The notes under the pieces: generated by a model
The model's input: only the letters and a program-made list of their open reading frames with translations
Database searches by the model: none
What the model was told of the DNA's origin: nothing
Shown: in pieces, positions 62,343 to 64,000 of the stretch
Layout of the letters: every line of letters starts with the position of its first letter
Position numbering within the stretch: the stretch's first letter is position 1
Made by a program: the position numbers and the translations under genes
NCBI GenBank assembly: GCA_030526045.1
Contig: JAUNDN010000002.1
Span: forward strand, 1-64,000
From: Bacillota bacterium
Lineage (GTDB): Bacteria; Bacillota; Clostridia; Lachnospirales; Lachnospiraceae
Direction of reading: 5' to 3'
Length of the DNA stretch: 64,000 bases

Positions 62343-62433
62343 GATAATCCAGATAATCCTCTTCACTTGCGAACAACATATATCTTCCCTCAACCATTCC
62401 CATATATCCGTTATTAACAAAATATCCTTTCAT
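62332..62433 (-). CDS. Small protein of 33 residues, unknown function
   Basis: A short gene in the 247-base gap between the serine hydrolase and the histidine kinase. From ATG 62433 it encodes 33 residues, beginning MKGYFVNNGYMGMV, continuing with EGRYMLFASEEDY, and ending in an acidic tail. AGGAGG lies exactly 8 bases upstream, a stronger site than most genes in the window have. An in-frame ATG at 62475 would give 47 residues but lacks such a site. The GYMG and YMLFASEEDY parts look like short proteins common in Lachnospiraceae genomes; I know of no function. No membrane helix is visible. Confidence 0.6.
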   Translation of the reverse strand: MKGYFVNNGYMGMVEGRYMLFASEEDYLDYLEN

Positions 62434-62510
62434 GTAGGCTGCCTCCTGACTTCTGATCTGTTTCTTATCTATCATCAGAATACCATTCGGTCAGTCCCAT
62501 AAAACGGACT

Positions 62511-63863
62511 TTATTTAAACTGTGCTCCCCGCACCGCCTGAAAGGTAACGGTTATCTCCGTCCCCACTCCCGGCTCGCTTTCAAGGGCAATTTCCGCTCC
62601 CAGATGAAGCAGGATGTGCTTGACTATGGCAAGTCCCAATCCCGTTCCGCCGGTAGACTTGCTCCTTCCCTTATCCACACGATAAAACCGTTCAAAGATA
62701 CGGTCCTGATGCTCCCCCGGAATACCGATTCCCGTGTCCTTCACAGTAAGAACTGCCTTATCCAGCCTGTCTCTTACCGTAACCAGAACCGTTCCTCCCT
62801 CCCGGTTATAGCGGATTGCGTTATCACATAAATTATACAGTACCTCCTCCGCCATCTGCCTGGTTGCCATGATGATCACATTTTCCCCCTCAAAGCTGAC
62901 GGAAACATGATGCATTTCCGCATTCATCTGCAGCATATTCACACAGGTCTGTGCTATCTCCCTCAGATTCACCGGTTCCAGCTGTTCCTCCGCTTCCCCG
63001 TTGTCAAGCTCCGAAAGACGAATCACATCATTGATCAGGGTAAGGAGACGGTTCGCATTGGTATGAATTTCTTTCGCAAAGCGTCTTGTCTCAGCCTCCG
63101 AGGATGCCATCCCGTTTTCAATCAGCTCCGAATAACCGGATATTGCCGCAAGCGGTGTTTTCAGCTCATGGGACACATTGGCAGTAAACTCCTGACGCAT
63201 TCTGGCATTCTGCATTACATCCTCATGCTGACTTTTGATTGCTTTAATATAGGGCTTTAATTCCTCATAGGCTTCTGTTTTTCCGATATTATCAACATCC
63301 TGTGCAATCAGTCTGATCGGTCTTATCAGCCCCTCAGAAAGGAAATGCGACCACACACAGCATATGACCAGAAGAACTGCCACAAACACAAGGATGTACG
63401 GGACCGCCATCTCCATAATCCTGTATATACTGTCTGCATCCTTGGCCACTCTGAGCACCTGACCGTCTTCCAGCAGCAGCGCATAATAGTAGGTGCTTTG
63501 TCCCATCGTATCCGACTGGCGAATCGTGCTTCCTTCTCCCTGTGCATAAGCCTTTTCCACTTCCGGCCGGTCTTTATGATTTTCCATATCCCGGGCATTT
63601 GCACTGGTATCTAAAAGAACCGTTCCATCCGGGGCAATCAGGGTAACACGGATATGATTTTGTGCAAGCTCTTCCCTCTCTTTTTCGGAAAACCCTTTTG
63701 CTTCTTCCGTCACGATATGCTTTACGATTCCGGCATAGCTCCTAAGGTCATCCAAAACCTGTTTTTCCAAAATATGATAACAGACAGCCACCGTGAGCAA
63801 TAATGTTGCCAAAATTGCCAGGGCAGCTGTCTGAATAAATCTGATATTGATTTTTCTTCTCAT
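62511..63863 (-). CDS. Membrane sensor histidine kinase, PhoR/WalK-like
   Basis: A 450-residue two-component kinase. Two membrane helices (about 10-30 and 154-176) flank an external sensor domain, followed by a HAMP-like linker. The H-box SHELKTPLAAISGYSE has phospho-acceptor His232; the N-box LCDNAIRYNREGG lies near 339-351; DTGIGIP, ERFYRVDKGRSKS and GGTGLGLAIVKH follow. The overall order resembles PhoR-type phosphate or envelope-stress kinases. The start at ATG 63863 has AGAGG 9 bases before it; a TTG at 63887 would overlap the regulator gene. It follows its response-regulator gene by 13 bases. Confidence 0.9.
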   Translation of the reverse strand: MRRKINIRFIQTAALAILATLLLTVAVCYHILEKQVLDDLRSYAGIVKHIVTEEAKGFSEKEREELAQNHIRVTLIAPDGTVLLDTSANARDMENHKDRPEVEKAYAQGEGSTIRQSDTMGQSTYYYALLLEDGQVLRVAKDADSIYRIMEMAVPYILVFVAVLLVICCVWSHFLSEGLIRPIRLIAQDVDNIGKTEAYEELKPYIKAIKSQHEDVMQNARMRQEFTANVSHELKTPLAAISGYSELIENGMASSEAETRRFAKEIHTNANRLLTLINDVIRLSELDNGEAEEQLEPVNLREIAQTCVNMLQMNAEMHHVSVSFEGENVIIMATRQMAEEVLYNLCDNAIRYNREGGTVLVTVRDRLDKAVLTVKDTGIGIPGEHQDRIFERFYRVDKGRSKSTGGTGLGLAIVKHILLHLGAEIALESEPGVGTEITVTFQAVRGAQFK

Positions 63864-63876
63864 AAAACTGTTCCTC

Positions 63877-64000
63877 TTATGAGTCAAAAATGTAGCCTAC
63901 ATTCCTGACTGTCTTGATCATACTGCCGGATTCTCCAAGCTTCTGCCGTAGTGTCTTGATGTGCATATCCAGCGTTCTGGATTCTCCCTCAAAGTTCGTT
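63877..64000 (-). CDS. OmpR-type response regulator, C-terminal end only
   Basis: About 40 C-terminal residues can be read before the window ends: EGESRTLDMHIKTLRQKLGE, then MIKTVRNVGYIFDS and TAA at 63877-63879. This is the recognition helix and wing of an OmpR/PhoB winged-helix effector domain. It is the cognate regulator of the histidine kinase that starts 13 bases further on. The receiver domain lies beyond the window. Confidence 0.88.
   Translation of the reverse strand, partial: TNFEGESRTLDMHIKTLRQKLGESGSMIKTVRNVGYIFDS

Noticed and set aside
1..64000. Mobile elements, CRISPR arrays, tRNA or rRNA genes, riboswitches
   Set aside because: I saw no transposase, integrase, regular direct-repeat array, RNA-gene pattern or conserved leader structure. 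Mosaic composition is the only sign of transfer.

Overview
This is most likely a chromosomal segment of a spore-forming Firmicute of the Clostridia, best matched to Lachnospiraceae. The reasons are a stand-alone Spo0A-type DNA-binding protein, AGGAGG-like ribosome sites, several TTG/GTG starts, a CotH-family protein and a moderate GC content. Almost the whole window is one glycan-assembly locus of about 50 genes; ordinary housekeeping and signalling genes begin only after about 59.4 kb. I see no tRNA, rRNA, CRISPR array or insertion sequence, and no gene-free stretch longer than about 160 bases.

Layout. (1) 1-5.8 kb, minus strand: ABC flippase, GT11-like protein, DUF5672 protein, GT17 glycosyltransferase and a large phosphoglycosyl transferase cut by the window edge, behind a good sigma-A promoter at 5816-5844. 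(2) 5.9-45.3 kb, minus strand: about 30 tightly packed or overlapping genes, probably one very long transcript. It reads ABC flippase, acyltransferase, a block of polytopic membrane proteins with a WecE-type aminotransferase, GNAT and DPM1/ArnC-like transferase, a Wzy_C-domain ligase/polymerase, a Pgl-like set (PglF, PglE, PglC), a fold-III PLP enzyme plus ATP-grasp ligase, a PglA-like GT4, UDP-HexNAc dehydrogenase and epimerase, two successive blocks of GT4-GT4-asparagine-synthase-like amidotransferase, an MBOAT/SGNH O-acylation pair, fucosyltransferase-like genes and more transferases. (3) 45.4-48.5 kb, minus: CotH-like protein and a sialyltransferase-like enzyme. (4) 48.7-54.1 kb, plus strand: a second MBOAT/SGNH pair, clearly AT-rich, then PseF, PseI and PseG for CMP-pseudaminic acid. 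(5) 54.1-59.4 kb, minus: PseC, a NodB-type deacetylase without signal peptide, a GT2, and a second copy of the PLP enzyme plus ATP-grasp pair, converging on PseG. (6) 59.4-64 kb, minus: Spo0A C-domain protein, Ham1-like pyrophosphatase, 3-methyladenine glycosylase, serine hydrolase, a 33-residue small protein, and a two-component kinase/regulator.

How it may work together. Two phosphoglycosyl transferases start lipid-linked glycans. Cytoplasmic GT2/GT4/GT11 enzymes extend them with amino sugars, uronic acids (epimerase plus dehydrogenase), probably amidated uronic acids (the two AsnB-like proteins) and deoxyhexose. Two PglK-like ABC proteins would flip the products, since no Wzx is present. 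Outside the membrane, GT-C-like proteins, two MBOAT/SGNH pairs and the Wzy_C protein would decorate and polymerise or ligate them.

The most interesting signal is the duplicated pair of a fold-III PLP enzyme and an ATP-grasp ligase. Each copy lies near a 4-amino-sugar aminotransferase, and the first sits in the slot where a PglD acetyltransferase would be expected. I propose that these pairs make and attach an amino-acid-like acyl group to 4-amino sugars. Neisseria PglB2, whose ATP-grasp domain is tied to a glyceramido sugar, is the known parallel. This is inference from gene order and motifs.
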